DNA of 64,000 nucleotides from Ningiella ruwaisensis (lineage in GTDB: Bacteria > Pseudomonadota > Gammaproteobacteria > Enterobacterales > Alteromonadaceae): NCBI RefSeq assembly GCF_004798935.1, contig NZ_RAHT01000004.1, positions 248,001 to 312,000 on the forward strand, in the 5' to 3' direction. Under the pieces are notes generated by a model that was given only the letters and a program-made list of their open reading frames with translations, searched no databases and had not been told where the DNA came from. Shown here piece by piece: positions 1 through 9,267 of this stretch. Position numbers and translations under genes: made by a program. The stretch's first letter is position 1. Each line of letters begins with the position of its first letter.

Positions 1-45
1 TGATATCTGCAATTGGTAACAGGTCTTGAGAAGACAACCACTGAG

Positions 46-312
46 ATGCGGCTGGAGATATTACGCATCAAAGCAGTCACAGCTACAGAAGCTAAAAACT
101 CTTTCGGCGAACTATTGATGAAGGCCCAATCTGGGCCAGTATCAATAACTCGCAATGGTAAAGAGCAAGGTATGTTGCTATTTAGTGGAGAAAATGCCAC
201 CTAAAAAGCTCAAATTCTCCAGGCAACAGTGCAAGCAGGCAGGGATAGTGGAATCTACGGCACGTTAAACATCGACGAAATCAAAAAGGAAGCTAAACTT
301 AGGGCTAAATAA
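46..312 (+). pseudogene. Broken Phd/YefM-type antitoxin gene (in-frame stop)
   Basis: The reading frame from ATG 46 gives a protein resembling the N-terminal DNA-binding part of Phd/YefM antitoxins: the segment VTATEAKNSFGELL followed by ITRNGK is typical. A TAA at 202-204 interrupts it. The same frame then continues without shift to TAA 310-312 and encodes a tail (QAGRDSG ... IDEIKKEAKLRAK) like the toxin-binding C terminus of these antitoxins. A single in-frame stop, perhaps with a few lost codons, therefore separates two recognisable halves. A TTG at 13 is an alternative start. The truncated 5' product could still be made and bind DNA. A toxin-like remnant follows directly. Family assignment is from motif memory, so moderately sure. 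Confidence 0.6.
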
Positions 313-314
313 CA

Positions 315-473
315 GTGCCAATCCAATTAACTAAGCTTGCTAGCGAGGATTTAATCGATAGTCCGCAGTTTCCGTGCTTTCATGCAAATAGCACATTTGT
401 AAGCCTACCCTCTAATCAAAATAGTTTTAAAGCGTCTTCCATTTTCAGTAAACCTAATAAAGAACGAAGATGA
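315..473 (+). pseudogene. Possible ParE/RelE toxin remnant
   Basis: Two bases after the antitoxin frame ends, a GTG-started frame of 52 codons begins with IQLTKLASEDLID, like the first helix of ParE/RelE toxins (consensus roughly KLxxLAxEDLxDI). After about residue 16 the similarity is lost and the frame closes at TGA 471-473, about half the normal toxin length of 90-100 residues. The position directly behind an antitoxin-like gene supports a decayed toxin. The evidence is a short match only, so this could be chance. Confidence 0.35.
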
Positions 474-638
474 AAAAATACGAACTAGCAAAAGTCAGAT
501 AAGCAGCGTGATGTAAGAGGATGACTCTGGGCGATGACAGTTCCAGATCTCTTTCGCTTGCACGGTTTAAATCAGAACACCTAACGATGCAATATCGCTA
601 GATGCTTACGTTAGTTAATAGGATCATTTTGGAACACT

Positions 639-655
639 TGCACCTAAGTAGTGCG
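639..655 (+). promoter_or_regulatory. Candidate NtrC binding site upstream of glnK
   Basis: TGCACC-N5-AGTGCG matches the NtrC consensus TGCACC-N5-GGTGCA at 10 of 12 fixed positions. It lies about 80 bp upstream of the sigma-54 -24 element, a normal place for an NtrC enhancer. A half-site (TTGCACGG) near 558-565 could be a weaker second site. Confidence 0.55.
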
Positions 656-717
656 AATATTTGCCCTTCCGCTGTTTTTCTCTGCCTTAAGTATATGAAA
701 TATATAGTTTAAATTTA

Positions 718-734
718 TTGGCACTGCTTTTGTA
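718..734 (+). promoter_or_regulatory. Sigma-54 promoter of glnK-amtB
   Basis: TTGGCAC (718-724), five bases, then TTGTA (730-734). This matches the -24/-12 consensus TTGGCAC-N5-TTGCW except that the -12 GC is GT. Transcription would start near 745, leaving a leader of about 60 bases before glnK. The NtrC-like site upstream and the nature of the genes agree with nitrogen control. Confidence 0.65.
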
Positions 735-793
735 TTGGTGAATGCAGGACGAATCTTTATTCAAGACCGTTTTACACAAACACACTTAAATAG

Positions 794-1144
<351 letters not shown>

Positions 1145-1170
1145 TGCGTTAAAACTTACGGAGAATTATC

Positions 1171-2409
1171 ATGGAAATCACATTTGAACTCGGGTATGCA
1201 CTAGATACCTTCTACTTTTTGATTTGCGGCGCATTTGTTATGTGGATGGCTGCAGGTTTTGCAATGCTGGAAGCTGGACTCGTTCGCGCTAAAAACACCA
1301 CTGAAATTTTAACAAAAAATATCGCGCTCTATTCAATTGCCTGCATCATGTACATGGTTTGCGGCTATGCAATTATGTATAGCGGCGACTTTTTCTTATC
1401 GGGCATTACCGGCGACGGCGCCACTGGCGTTGCTGAAGACCCGGCAACTTACGCACCTTCTGCCGACTTTTTCTTTCAGGTAGTGTTTGTTGCAACAGCG
1501 ATGTCGATTGTTTCAGGCGCGGTAGCTGAACGTATGAAGCTTTGGTCATTTTTACTTTTTGCAGTTGTGATGACCGGATTTATCTATCCAATGGAAGGAG
1601 CCTGGACCTGGAATGGCGAGGCTGTATTTGGTATGTACGTACTTGGCGATTTAGGATTTTCAGATTTTGCAGGCTCAGGTATTGTGCACATGGCTGGCGC
1701 ATCAGCGGCTTTAGCAGGCGTACTTGTGCTGGGTGCTCGTAAAGGTAAATACACTGCCGATGGAAAGATTAATGCAATTCCGGGTGCAAACTTACCGCTT
1801 GCCACTTTAGGTACGTTTATATTGTGGATGGGCTGGTTTGGATTTAACGGCGGGTCTGTTTTGGCAACTGCCTCAGTAGAGTCTGCAAATGCGGTAGCGG
1901 TAGTCTTTATGAATACCAACGCGGCTGCAGCAGGTGGCTCGGTAGCTGCCCTTCTGTTAGCTCGTATTTTATATGGTAAAGCCGATTTAACGATGGCACT
2001 TAATGGCGCACTAGCCGGTCTGGTTGCCATCACAGCTGAACCTTCAACGCCTTCAGCGCTTCAAGCAACCATTTTCGGTGCACTTGGCGGCATTCTGGTG
2101 GTATTCAGCATTGTCGGGCTTGATAAAATGAAGATTGACGATCCGGTTGGCGCCATATCTGTTCACGGTGTGGTAGGTTTGCTTGGCTTATTGCTTGTAC
2201 CTGTCACAAACGGTGAATCATCGTTCACCGGTCAAATTGTAGGTGCGCTGACTATCTTTGTTTGGGTATTTTTCACTAGCTTACTGGTATGGCTGGCAAT
2301 TAAAGCAGTCATGGGTGTAAGAGTATCTGAAGAAGAAGAGTTTGAAGGGGTGGATCAAAGTGAGTGTGGGCTTGAAGCTTACCCTGACTTTACACAGTCA
2401 CGCTCTTAA
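1171..2409 (+). CDS. amtB: Ammonium transporter AmtB family
   Basis: This 412-residue Amt/MEP/Rh protein with about 11 membrane helices conducts ammonium across the inner membrane. The twin pore histidines are visible in GSGIVHMAGA and SVHGVVG. The gate/pore phenylalanines occur in FFFQVVFVATA and WFGFNGGS. Unlike E. coli AmtB there is no obvious cleaved leader; the N terminus (MEITFELGYALDTFYFLICGA) runs straight into helix 1, as in the Amt branch common in marine bacteria. The acidic C-terminal tail (SEEEEFEG) faces the cytoplasm, where P-II docks. GGAG about 8 bases before ATG supports the start. It is co-transcribed with glnK and followed by a strong terminator. Confidence 0.93.
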   Translation: MEITFELGYALDTFYFLICGAFVMWMAAGFAMLEAGLVRAKNTTEILTKNIALYSIACIMYMVCGYAIMYSGDFFLSGITGDGATGVAEDPATYAPSADFFFQVVFVATAMSIVSGAVAERMKLWSFLLFAVVMTGFIYPMEGAWTWNGEAVFGMYVLGDLGFSDFAGSGIVHMAGASAALAGVLVLGARKGKYTADGKINAIPGANLPLATLGTFILWMGWFGFNGGSVLATASVESANAVAVVFMNTNAAAAGGSVAALLLARILYGKADLTMALNGALAGLVAITAEPSTPSALQATIFGALGGILVVFSIVGLDKMKIDDPVGAISVHGVVGLLGLLLVPVTNGESSFTGQIVGALTIFVWVFFTSLLVWLAIKAVMGVRVSEEEEFEGVDQSECGLEAYPDFTQSRS

Positions 2410-2507
2410 ATGAAGACGAATATCTAGGGAGACGGTTGCTAAAATAAGAATAATAAGACAATAAGAAGAACAAGACGCAACCACCAACGACAGTTGGATT
2501 GATCGGC

Positions 2508-2547
2508 CCCGCTATTACGTGATAGTTCATGATAGCGGGACTTTTTT
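2508..2547 (+). terminator. Rho-independent terminator of glnK-amtB
   Basis: Stem CCCGCTAT (2508-2515) pairs with ATAGCGGG (2532-2539) around a 16-base loop. A run of six T follows at 2542-2547. Confidence 0.85.
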
Positions 2548-2587
2548 GTTGAGGAGCCACGGGCTAAAACGATGCTATTGCTTTTAG

Positions 2588-2659
2588 TTTCTTTGGCGCT
2601 TTAAGTTTCTTTGGCGCTTTAAGTTTCTTGAGCGCTTTGCGTTTATTCGGCGCTTTGCG
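2588..2659. repeat. Four-copy 18-bp tandem repeat beside a kinase stop codon
   Basis: Units at 2588-2605, 2606-2623, 2624-2641 and 2642-2659 follow the pattern TTTCTTTGGCGCTTTAAG. The first two are identical and the others diverge at several positions. The array abuts the stop codon (2660-2662) of the leftward histidine kinase gene, so it would be in its 3' untranslated region. Confidence 0.85.
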
Positions 2660-5254
2660 TTAGGTCCTGCTAATCACCAAAATAGCAGTCTGGATCAATT
2701 CAGCTTTATCAATGGGTTTGGCAACGTGAGCTTGCATTCCTGCTTCAATGCATGCCTCTCTTTCTTCTTCCATTGCATTAGCGGTGAGGGCGACAATGGG
2801 AATACTGTCGTAGGTTTCATTTTTTCTTATGGCCTTTGTTGCGCTTATACCGTCCATTACAGGCATCTGCATATCCATAAGTATTAAATCAAACTGCGCT
2901 GGTTGATCTGAAAGCATGTTAAGGCATTCTTCACCGTGGCTTGCCAAAGACACTTTTGCACCTGCATTTTCCAGCATACTTGCTGCAACCATTTGATTAA
3001 TTTCATTGTCTTCTACCACCAAAATATGAGCGTTTGCCAAGCCATTTGACTTGCTCGTGCTCTCTTCGATGTGGTTAGCTGGCGCATTGCTAACAAAGGG
3101 GGCAATTTCGTCGTATAAAGCGGAGGGAGTAAGGGGCTTACTGATAATGACATCAAAGAGCTTTTGTTCGCTGAGTGTTAATCTTGGTTTAGTAGTTTTG
3201 CTGATCAACACAAATAAAACTTGCGGGTATCTTGCTTTAAACTGGGTAATGTCGTCGAAATCACTCTTTGTAAGATGGATGCTATCTTCAATTAAAACCG
3301 CTTTTTTATTGTCATTGCTGGCAAATTTAAATGCTGCCAAACTAGACACTTCATGGGTAGAGCGTGAAATCCATCCAAGCGTTGCGCACTGCTTTTGAAT
3401 AATTGTTTTGGCAACTTCAGAGTGAGATATCAACAGTATTTCGAGCAAATATGTATCGATGCGCATATCGCTTTGCTCAAATTTAAGCTCGCTCTCAGCT
3501 TTTCCTAACCAAATATCAAAAACAAAGGTGCTTCCTTTGCCAGGCTCACTGCTAACCGTAATGCTGCCGTCCATCAATTCAATCAACTGTTTGACAATTG
3601 TTAGGCCTAAACCCGTGCCGCCGAATTTAATATGTGTTTTATCGCTGGCCTGTGTAAATGCCGAAAATACTTGCTCAAGCTCTGCCGGAGACATGCCAAT
3701 ACCTGTATCTCTTAATACGAATCCCAGGTGATATCTCGTGTCGCTTTGTGCCAGCAACTTCACGTTAAGCCTGATTTCTCCCCGATTGGTAAATTTGATG
3801 GCGTTATTACTTAAGTTAAACAAGATTTGATTGAGTCTGATAATGTCTCCGACACACTCTCTGGGACAGTTAGTGTCAATATCAATCCACATATCAATAT
3901 TTTTGCCATAGGCTGCACGGCTCATTGTTTGGCTCACTTCTCTTAAAGACAGGTCTAATGCAAAAGGCTGCTCAACAAGCTTGAGTTTACCCGCTTCAAT
4001 CTTGGAAAAATCAAGAATGTCGTCAATGACCCGTCGTAGAGTCTCAAAGGACTTAATTGCATTTTTCAGATTTTCGTTTATCTTTCGCTGATCCCGCTCT
4101 CCATAGGTAAGTTGCAATAAACCGAATAAGCCGTTCATCGGCGTGCGTATTTCATGCGACATTTGTGCTAAAAACCGTGACTTGGTTCGCTCGGAAGATT
4201 GCGCTTTTTCAGCTAGTTCAATCGCCAACAGTTCTTTTTCTCTTATGCTCTTGGCCAGTTTATCGACATATCGCGCGCATATCACAATGAGAAGAACAAC
4301 AATGCTTAAAACAATAATGATATAGAGTGTGTTTGTTTGAAGCGCAGTAATCGCAGACTGGGGCAGTTCACTTATTATCCAGTACCGGTCCTCTTCCAGC
4401 GCAACATCGGGCATGATTGAGTCTATAGTAACCACACTAAGAATATGCGTATCTGACAAGCGCCTTTCTTCAGTAACGAGCGACAAATCGATATCCAGTA
4501 AATGCGCAAAACGTTTACTTAACCGATGCTCAGGGCGCTCTAATAGCCAGCCCCACTCGCTATTGTCTGGTGTAGACAAAAAATAGTCGTTCTCTTTAAC
4601 AATCCAATGAGGCTGGGCGCTTTGTTGGAGCGCAAAAAAGGCAAACTCACTTCTTAGATCAAAATTGAGCACAACCAAGCCAGCAACTTGCTCTTGTTCA
4701 AAGTATTTTGCGGTGGCTCTTATGGTGGGGCGAAAAGGGCGTTCGATTATGCCTTGCTCTTTATTCAAATCCAACTCAGAGAGGTAGACTAAAGCGTCGG
4801 TATTAAGTCCTTTGATAAAATAGTTGCGCGTGCGCTTATTCTGCAATTGGCTACCCGTCACCCATCTCGCGCCAGCTTCATCTCGCTCCAACCTGTAAAT
4901 TTCATCACCCTGCAAATCCAATAGTCGTATTTGGTAGAGCGAGGGAGAAGACATAAGCATGTTTTTCCACGACTTTTTAAGTGCTTCTGTTGCCGCCGTG
5001 GAACTTGGCTCCGCTCTACTTTGGGTTAAGAGAGGACTATTAGCCGCAAGTGTGACATTGTTTACCGCTATCTGAACGATATCGTTTAGCTCGGCAGTAA
5101 GTCGATAATTTAAGGCTAAACTATCCTCGTGAAATTCATTAAAGACTCGCGTATTGAACTGATGCCAAACTGAATACGCAATATAGCTGGATAAAACGAT
5201 GCAGCAAATGCTTAAAAGCAAAATTGCGTATCTTATGTTGGGTGAACGATTCAA
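2660..5254 (-). CDS. Hybrid sensor histidine kinase (Cache-like sensor, HisKA, HATPase, receiver)
   Basis: An 864-residue inner-membrane hybrid kinase. Membrane helices at about 10-30 and 308-328 flank a ~275-residue periplasmic sensor, probably Cache-like. A HisKA domain follows with phospho-accepting His367 in MSHEIRTPMNG. The HATPase domain has N box NNAIKF, G1 DTGIGM (517-522) and G2 GGTGLGL (545-551). A segment at about 603-722 looks like a receiver fold without a clear acceptor Asp. A canonical receiver is at 742-860 with Asp794 (ILMDMQMP) and Lys847. No HPt domain is present, so phosphate would pass to a separate protein. The start is TTG, placed right after an excellent AGGAGGT. The ligand is unknown and no response regulator gene is adjacent. 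Confidence 0.85.
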   Translation of the reverse strand: MNRSPNIRYAILLLSICCIVLSSYIAYSVWHQFNTRVFNEFHEDSLALNYRLTAELNDIVQIAVNNVTLAANSPLLTQSRAEPSSTAATEALKKSWKNMLMSSPSLYQIRLLDLQGDEIYRLERDEAGARWVTGSQLQNKRTRNYFIKGLNTDALVYLSELDLNKEQGIIERPFRPTIRATAKYFEQEQVAGLVVLNFDLRSEFAFFALQQSAQPHWIVKENDYFLSTPDNSEWGWLLERPEHRLSKRFAHLLDIDLSLVTEERRLSDTHILSVVTIDSIMPDVALEEDRYWIISELPQSAITALQTNTLYIIIVLSIVVLLIVICARYVDKLAKSIREKELLAIELAEKAQSSERTKSRFLAQMSHEIRTPMNGLFGLLQLTYGERDQRKINENLKNAIKSFETLRRVIDDILDFSKIEAGKLKLVEQPFALDLSLREVSQTMSRAAYGKNIDMWIDIDTNCPRECVGDIIRLNQILFNLSNNAIKFTNRGEIRLNVKLLAQSDTRYHLGFVLRDTGIGMSPAELEQVFSAFTQASDKTHIKFGGTGLGLTIVKQLIELMDGSITVSSEPGKGSTFVFDIWLGKAESELKFEQSDMRIDTYLLEILLISHSEVAKTIIQKQCATLGWISRSTHEVSSLAAFKFASNDNKKAVLIEDSIHLTKSDFDDITQFKARYPQVLFVLISKTTKPRLTLSEQKLFDVIISKPLTPSALYDEIAPFVSNAPANHIEESTSKSNGLANAHILVVEDNEINQMVAASMLENAGAKVSLASHGEECLNMLSDQPAQFDLILMDMQMPVMDGISATKAIRKNETYDSIPIVALTANAMEEEREACIEAGMQAHVAKPIDKAELIQTAILVISRT

Positions 5255-5494
5255 AGTACCTCCTGTATTTAGACTTTAGTATAAAGTTAAGTGAGGCGTT
5301 TTGTCCAAATTGTCTGACGAGTCAGGATGAAAATCGTCATGCATTTGCTTAATCACTGTAAAGCTAGCTTTGCTAATTCCGATTGACATGGGAATAATGA
5401 ATATTACTTGCGGATCACTGGCGCTAAACGTAATGTATAAACATAGTGAAATTAGGATGTTAGTTTGCACAATCGCAATAAAAAGGTTTCTGAC

Positions 5495-7198
5495 ATGAAT
5501 ATATCCATTAGTCGTCGCATATTTACCGTTTTTACGTTATCTCTATTTTTACCAGCTTCTGCGCTTGCTTACGATAGAATTACCGGAGAGACCTTTGCTT
5601 CTCGCTCTGAAGTGATTGCTCAGCACGGAATGGTGGCGACCAGTCAGCCTTTAGCGACACAGGTTGGGTTGGACGTATTGAAAAATGGCGGAAATGCTAT
5701 TGATGCAGCCATTGCTGCAAACGCAATGCTAGGTTTAGTAGAGCCAACTGGATGCGGTATTGGCGGTGATCTATTTGCGATTGTATGGGATGCCAAAAGC
5801 AAACGATTATATGGCTTGAACGCGTCTGGTCGTAGCCCGCAAAGTTTAGAATTGTCATATTTTAAAGAGCAGGGCTTAGATAGTATTCCCAAGTTCGGCC
5901 CCTTGCCAGTTTCTGTCCCCGGGGCGGTTGACGGCTGGTTTATGTTGCATGAACGGTTTGGCTCACAACCTATGCAAACTCTGCTCGCCCCTTCCATTGA
6001 ATATGCAAGAAATGGTTTTCCGGTAAGCGAATTGATTGCGTACTACTTTGAATCAAATCAACAGCGTATTGGTGATTATCCGGGCTTTGCTGAAACATTT
6101 ACCATTGATGGCAAAACCCCCAAAAAAGGTGAAATTTTTAAAAATCCGGCCCTGGCCAGCACCTATGAAAAGATTGCTACGGGTGGACGAGATGCCTTTT
6201 ATAAAGGCGATATTGCAAGAGTAATTGATGCGTTTATGAAAGAGCAGGGCGGATTCTTATCCTATGAAGATTTAGCTGCACACTATTCTGAGTGGGTTGA
6301 GCCAGTATCCAGTAATTATCGCGGATATGATGTTTGGGAACTCCCTCCTAACGGGCAGGGGATAGCGGCACTACAAATCTTGAATATATTGGAGTTATAT
6401 GACATCGAAGGCATGGGACGAGATTCTGCCGAGTTTGTACATACCTTTGTAGAAGCAAAAAAGCTGGCATTTGAAGATCGCGCCAAATATTACGCAGATC
6501 CAAGCTTTAATCAAATACCGGTTGATTGGTTAATTTCTAAGGAGTATGCCAAAGAGCGCCAGAAGCTTATCTCGCCTGAACAAGCGTCCAAACGTCTGGA
6601 TGCTGGCAAATACGAAGGCGACACAATTTACCTCACCGTTGCGGATAAAGACGGTAACATGGTCTCGCTAATTCAAAGTAATTATCGGGGCATGGGTTCA
6701 GGTATGATCCCAACCGATTTAGGTTTTGTGTTGCAAAATCGCGGTGAAATGTTTGCTTTGGAAGAGGGTCACTTTAACCAATATGCCCCCGGCAAACGAC
6801 CCTTTCATACCATTATTCCGGCATTTGTTACTCGTAACAACGAGCCTTTAATGAGTTTTGGCGTAATGGGCGGCGCGACTCAACCACAAATGCATGCGCA
6901 AATTATTATTAACATGATTGATTTTGGTATGAATCTGCAAGAGGCTGGCGATGCCCCTCGAATAATGCATTCTGGCTCAAGTACGCCGGAAGGACAGATG
7001 ATGACAGACGGCGGCTATATCAGTCTGGAATCAGGCTTTTCTTATAAAACCCGCAGAGAACTGATGAAGCTAGGTCACACCCTTAGAGATGTAAATGGTG
7101 CATTTGGAGGATATCAAGCCATTCTTTATGACAGTAAAAATAAGGTATACTACGGAGCATCAGAGTCAAGAAAAGACGGACAGGCGGCGGGTTATTAG
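5495..7198 (+). CDS. ggt: Gamma-glutamyltranspeptidase (periplasmic)
   Basis: An N-terminal nucleophile hydrolase that cleaves glutathione and other gamma-glutamyl compounds. The chosen ATG gives 567 residues and a clear signal peptide ending ASALA before YD. An upstream in-frame TTG (5465) would bury this signal and is unlikely. The precursor self-cleaves before Thr377 (in GDTIYLTV), which becomes the catalytic residue. Family blocks include GGNAIDAAIAANAMLGLVEP (oxyanion/substrate region), GIGGD, PPNGQG and the late GVMGG. The large subunit lies before Thr377 and the small subunit after it. The gene stands alone, with 47 bp to the DyP-like gene downstream. Likely role: salvage of cysteine and glutamate from periplasmic glutathione. 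Confidence 0.92.
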   Translation: MNISISRRIFTVFTLSLFLPASALAYDRITGETFASRSEVIAQHGMVATSQPLATQVGLDVLKNGGNAIDAAIAANAMLGLVEPTGCGIGGDLFAIVWDAKSKRLYGLNASGRSPQSLELSYFKEQGLDSIPKFGPLPVSVPGAVDGWFMLHERFGSQPMQTLLAPSIEYARNGFPVSELIAYYFESNQQRIGDYPGFAETFTIDGKTPKKGEIFKNPALASTYEKIATGGRDAFYKGDIARVIDAFMKEQGGFLSYEDLAAHYSEWVEPVSSNYRGYDVWELPPNGQGIAALQILNILELYDIEGMGRDSAEFVHTFVEAKKLAFEDRAKYYADPSFNQIPVDWLISKEYAKERQKLISPEQASKRLDAGKYEGDTIYLTVADKDGNMVSLIQSNYRGMGSGMIPTDLGFVLQNRGEMFALEEGHFNQYAPGKRPFHTIIPAFVTRNNEPLMSFGVMGGATQPQMHAQIIINMIDFGMNLQEAGDAPRIMHSGSSTPEGQMMTDGGYISLESGFSYKTRRELMKLGHTLRDVNGAFGGYQAILYDSKNKVYYGASESRKDGQAAGY

Positions 7199-7245
7199 CA
7201 GTTAGTAATCCATACGCTCATACAATAAGCGCCATTGCGGTATCT

Positions 7246-8163
7246 ATGACACAAGCTCAAAAAGGAATATGTGCAGAGCCCAATCTGCATGCACAGTATC
7301 TGCTGTTTAATGTTGTTGATGATGACATGCAGGCTATTCGCAGTAAATTAGCAACGTGTTTAGACATCTTCGATCATTTTGACGAAGAGCACTATGAAGC
7401 TATGGTTTCAGGCGTCGTTGCTATAGGCACGAATTTTTGGTCGGAGCTGTACCCAGAGGATGCTCCAAGCGCGCTCTCTCCATTTCCTGATATGCAGTCG
7501 GAAGATAGATGTGCGCCAGTCATTCCCTGCGATTTATTTGTACAGATACGGGCTGACCGCTTGGATATTTGCCACGCTATCGGTATTGAAATCATGGACT
7601 GCTTGAGACTACACACTGAGTTGGTAGAGCAAATTCGGGCGTTTCGATATTTAGATGGTCGCGATCTTACCGGTTTTGTGATCACAGAGGATAATCCGCG
7701 TGGCATGAAAAAATTCGCCATCGCCACCGTGGGTGATGAAGACCTCGCGTTTAAAGGGGGAAGTTACGTGCACGTTCAGCGCTACCGACACGATATGACT
7801 CGCTGGCAGGCACTATCAGAAAAAAGGCAGGAAGGGATAATCGGGCGCACAAAAGAGCATAATCTTCCGGTTATCGACTCGGGCCTATCGTCACATGCGT
7901 TTCGAACCAAAATTACCGGAGCAAACGGCGAATATCCAATCTTTCTTAATCAAAGCATGCCTTACGGGAACATGAGCGTACAAGGGTTGTATTTTGTCAG
8001 TTGTGCAAATCATCCCAACGCGTTTAAAAACTTACTTCATAGCCGAATATATGGCGATCAAAACGGACACTACGATAAATTGCTGGATTACACCAACGCT
8101 GAAACAGGCGCTGCATTTTTTGCGCCATCCATTGCCTTTGTACGCTCTCAGGCTTTGTTATAG
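7246..8163 (+). CDS. DyP-type (YfeX-like) haem peroxidase homologue with altered distal residues
   Basis: This 305-residue protein aligns by eye along its whole length with E. coli YfeX, a cytoplasmic DyP-type haem protein. Shared blocks are AFRYLDGRDLTGFV, GGSYVHVQRY, IGRTKE, SMPYG, GLYFVS and the C-terminal FFAPS. The proximal haem ligand His217 (SSHAFRT) is kept. In the distal pocket, however, the motif GFVDGTENP reads GFVITEDNP, so the catalytic Asp is Ile146. The distal Arg of RQSLPYG is Asn235 (NQSMPYG). Haem may still bind, but ordinary peroxide cleavage is doubtful. No encapsulin gene or Tat signal is visible. It runs convergent with the cyclase gene, 49 bp away. The ribosome site is weak. 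Confidence 0.82.
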   Translation: MTQAQKGICAEPNLHAQYLLFNVVDDDMQAIRSKLATCLDIFDHFDEEHYEAMVSGVVAIGTNFWSELYPEDAPSALSPFPDMQSEDRCAPVIPCDLFVQIRADRLDICHAIGIEIMDCLRLHTELVEQIRAFRYLDGRDLTGFVITEDNPRGMKKFAIATVGDEDLAFKGGSYVHVQRYRHDMTRWQALSEKRQEGIIGRTKEHNLPVIDSGLSSHAFRTKITGANGEYPIFLNQSMPYGNMSVQGLYFVSCANHPNAFKNLLHSRIYGDQNGHYDKLLDYTNAETGAAFFAPSIAFVRSQALL

Positions 8164-8212
8164 AGGCGAAAAATTAAGCCGAAAATACTTCTGCTTGAAA
8201 TTTTTTTCAGTA

Positions 8213-9259
8213 TTACAAGCGAACAAGACCGTCCCAGTTCTTCTTTTCGAGGGCTTTTTCGCACGTGAGTACGTGATGCCGGAGCACCTCATCTTCAGGA
8301 AAGCTTTCACGCAAATTAATGAAATGTGCATGAGCGGTTTTCAAATAACCGTCTTCTCTTAACCGAATACCTTCCATAATATGCTCGCCAATTAATTTTT
8401 TGCGACTGATTTTTTCATCGTCCATGTGTGATAGCACCTCAACAACGGGAATGCTAATACTCTTTCCTTTAAACAAAATATTGTCAACGAGACGGTATTC
8501 GACGGGATAAATCTCATTTGCAAGGCTTATTGTACTGGCGCTTGCCATAATATCGGTATTAAAGTAGCGGCAAAGTCCCTCTATACGTTGAGCCACATTA
8601 ACTGTATCGCCTAATACTGTGGTATCCATCCTGTCGTCAGAGCCTACCGTGCCTAATACAACAGGCCCAAAATGCAAACCGATACCGTTTTTTACTGGCG
8701 CATATTTACTGTTCGCTCGATGGCTATTGTACAATTTCAGAGCGACTTGAATTTCCAGAGCGGCTCTTACTGCATCGGAGGCCTTGTCAGCATCGCCGCC
8801 ATCTGGGCTATCAAATAAAGCCATAATCGCATCGCCAATAAATTTATCAATAAAGCCTTTATTTTGATGGATGGGCGCGTTCATCCGCAAAAAATAAGAG
8901 TTTAGAAAATACATTAGGTCTTGCGGAGAGAGTTTTTCTGAAAGTGCAGTAAAACCTCGTATGTCACAAAAGAGGACCGCAACTCTATCTTCGTCTGCTC
9001 TTCCAAGCTCCAAACTTTTTTCGCCATTTTTTGCAAAATGATCAACAAACTGGCGAGGCACAAATTTTTGAAAGGTCTGATGAAGACGCATGGCTTCGTC
9101 AGCTTTAGCTTCAATGGTGGCGTCCATCATCGCCTGCCGCTTTTCCATGACTTTTTCTTGGATGAGCTTTTCACTTTGTGCATTCACGTGCTCACGTAGG
9201 AACATTGCGGTGATGATCACCGCATAAATAACAACTAATCCAAGCAGTATTTCAAGCAA
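8213..9259 (-). CDS. Membrane-anchored class III adenylate cyclase
   Basis: A 348-residue protein with one N-terminal membrane helix (about 3-21), a coiled-coil stretch (25-75) and a class III cyclase domain (about 90-270). Metal-binding Asp99 (FCDIRGFT) and Asp143 (FIGDAIMA), base-selecting Lys139 and Asp218 (VLGDTVN), Asn221 and transition-state Arg225 are all present. It should therefore make cAMP from ATP. About 80 residues follow the cyclase core with no recognised domain. The start is TTG with AGGTG upstream, because the nearby ATG (9263) is in another frame and stops at once. It sits 8 bp after hemL and is probably translated from the pyrB-hemL transcript. The sensed signal is unknown. 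Confidence 0.85.
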   Translation of the reverse strand: MLEILLGLVVIYAVIITAMFLREHVNAQSEKLIQEKVMEKRQAMMDATIEAKADEAMRLHQTFQKFVPRQFVDHFAKNGEKSLELGRADEDRVAVLFCDIRGFTALSEKLSPQDLMYFLNSYFLRMNAPIHQNKGFIDKFIGDAIMALFDSPDGGDADKASDAVRAALEIQVALKLYNSHRANSKYAPVKNGIGLHFGPVVLGTVGSDDRMDTTVLGDTVNVAQRIEGLCRYFNTDIMASASTISLANEIYPVEYRLVDNILFKGKSISIPVVEVLSHMDDEKISRKKLIGEHIMEGIRLREDGYLKTAHAHFINLRESFPEDEVLRHHVLTCEKALEKKNWDGLVRL

Positions 9260-9267
9260 GCATGCAC

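Noticed and set aside
5276-5470. 64-residue frame on the minus strand upstream of ggt
   Set aside because: No ribosome site or family resemblance; it lies in the spacer between the kinase start and the ggt start and looks like chance.
7994-8362. 122-residue plus-strand frame overlapping the peroxidase and cyclase genes
   Set aside because: It overlaps two well-supported genes in other frames and has no recognisable content.
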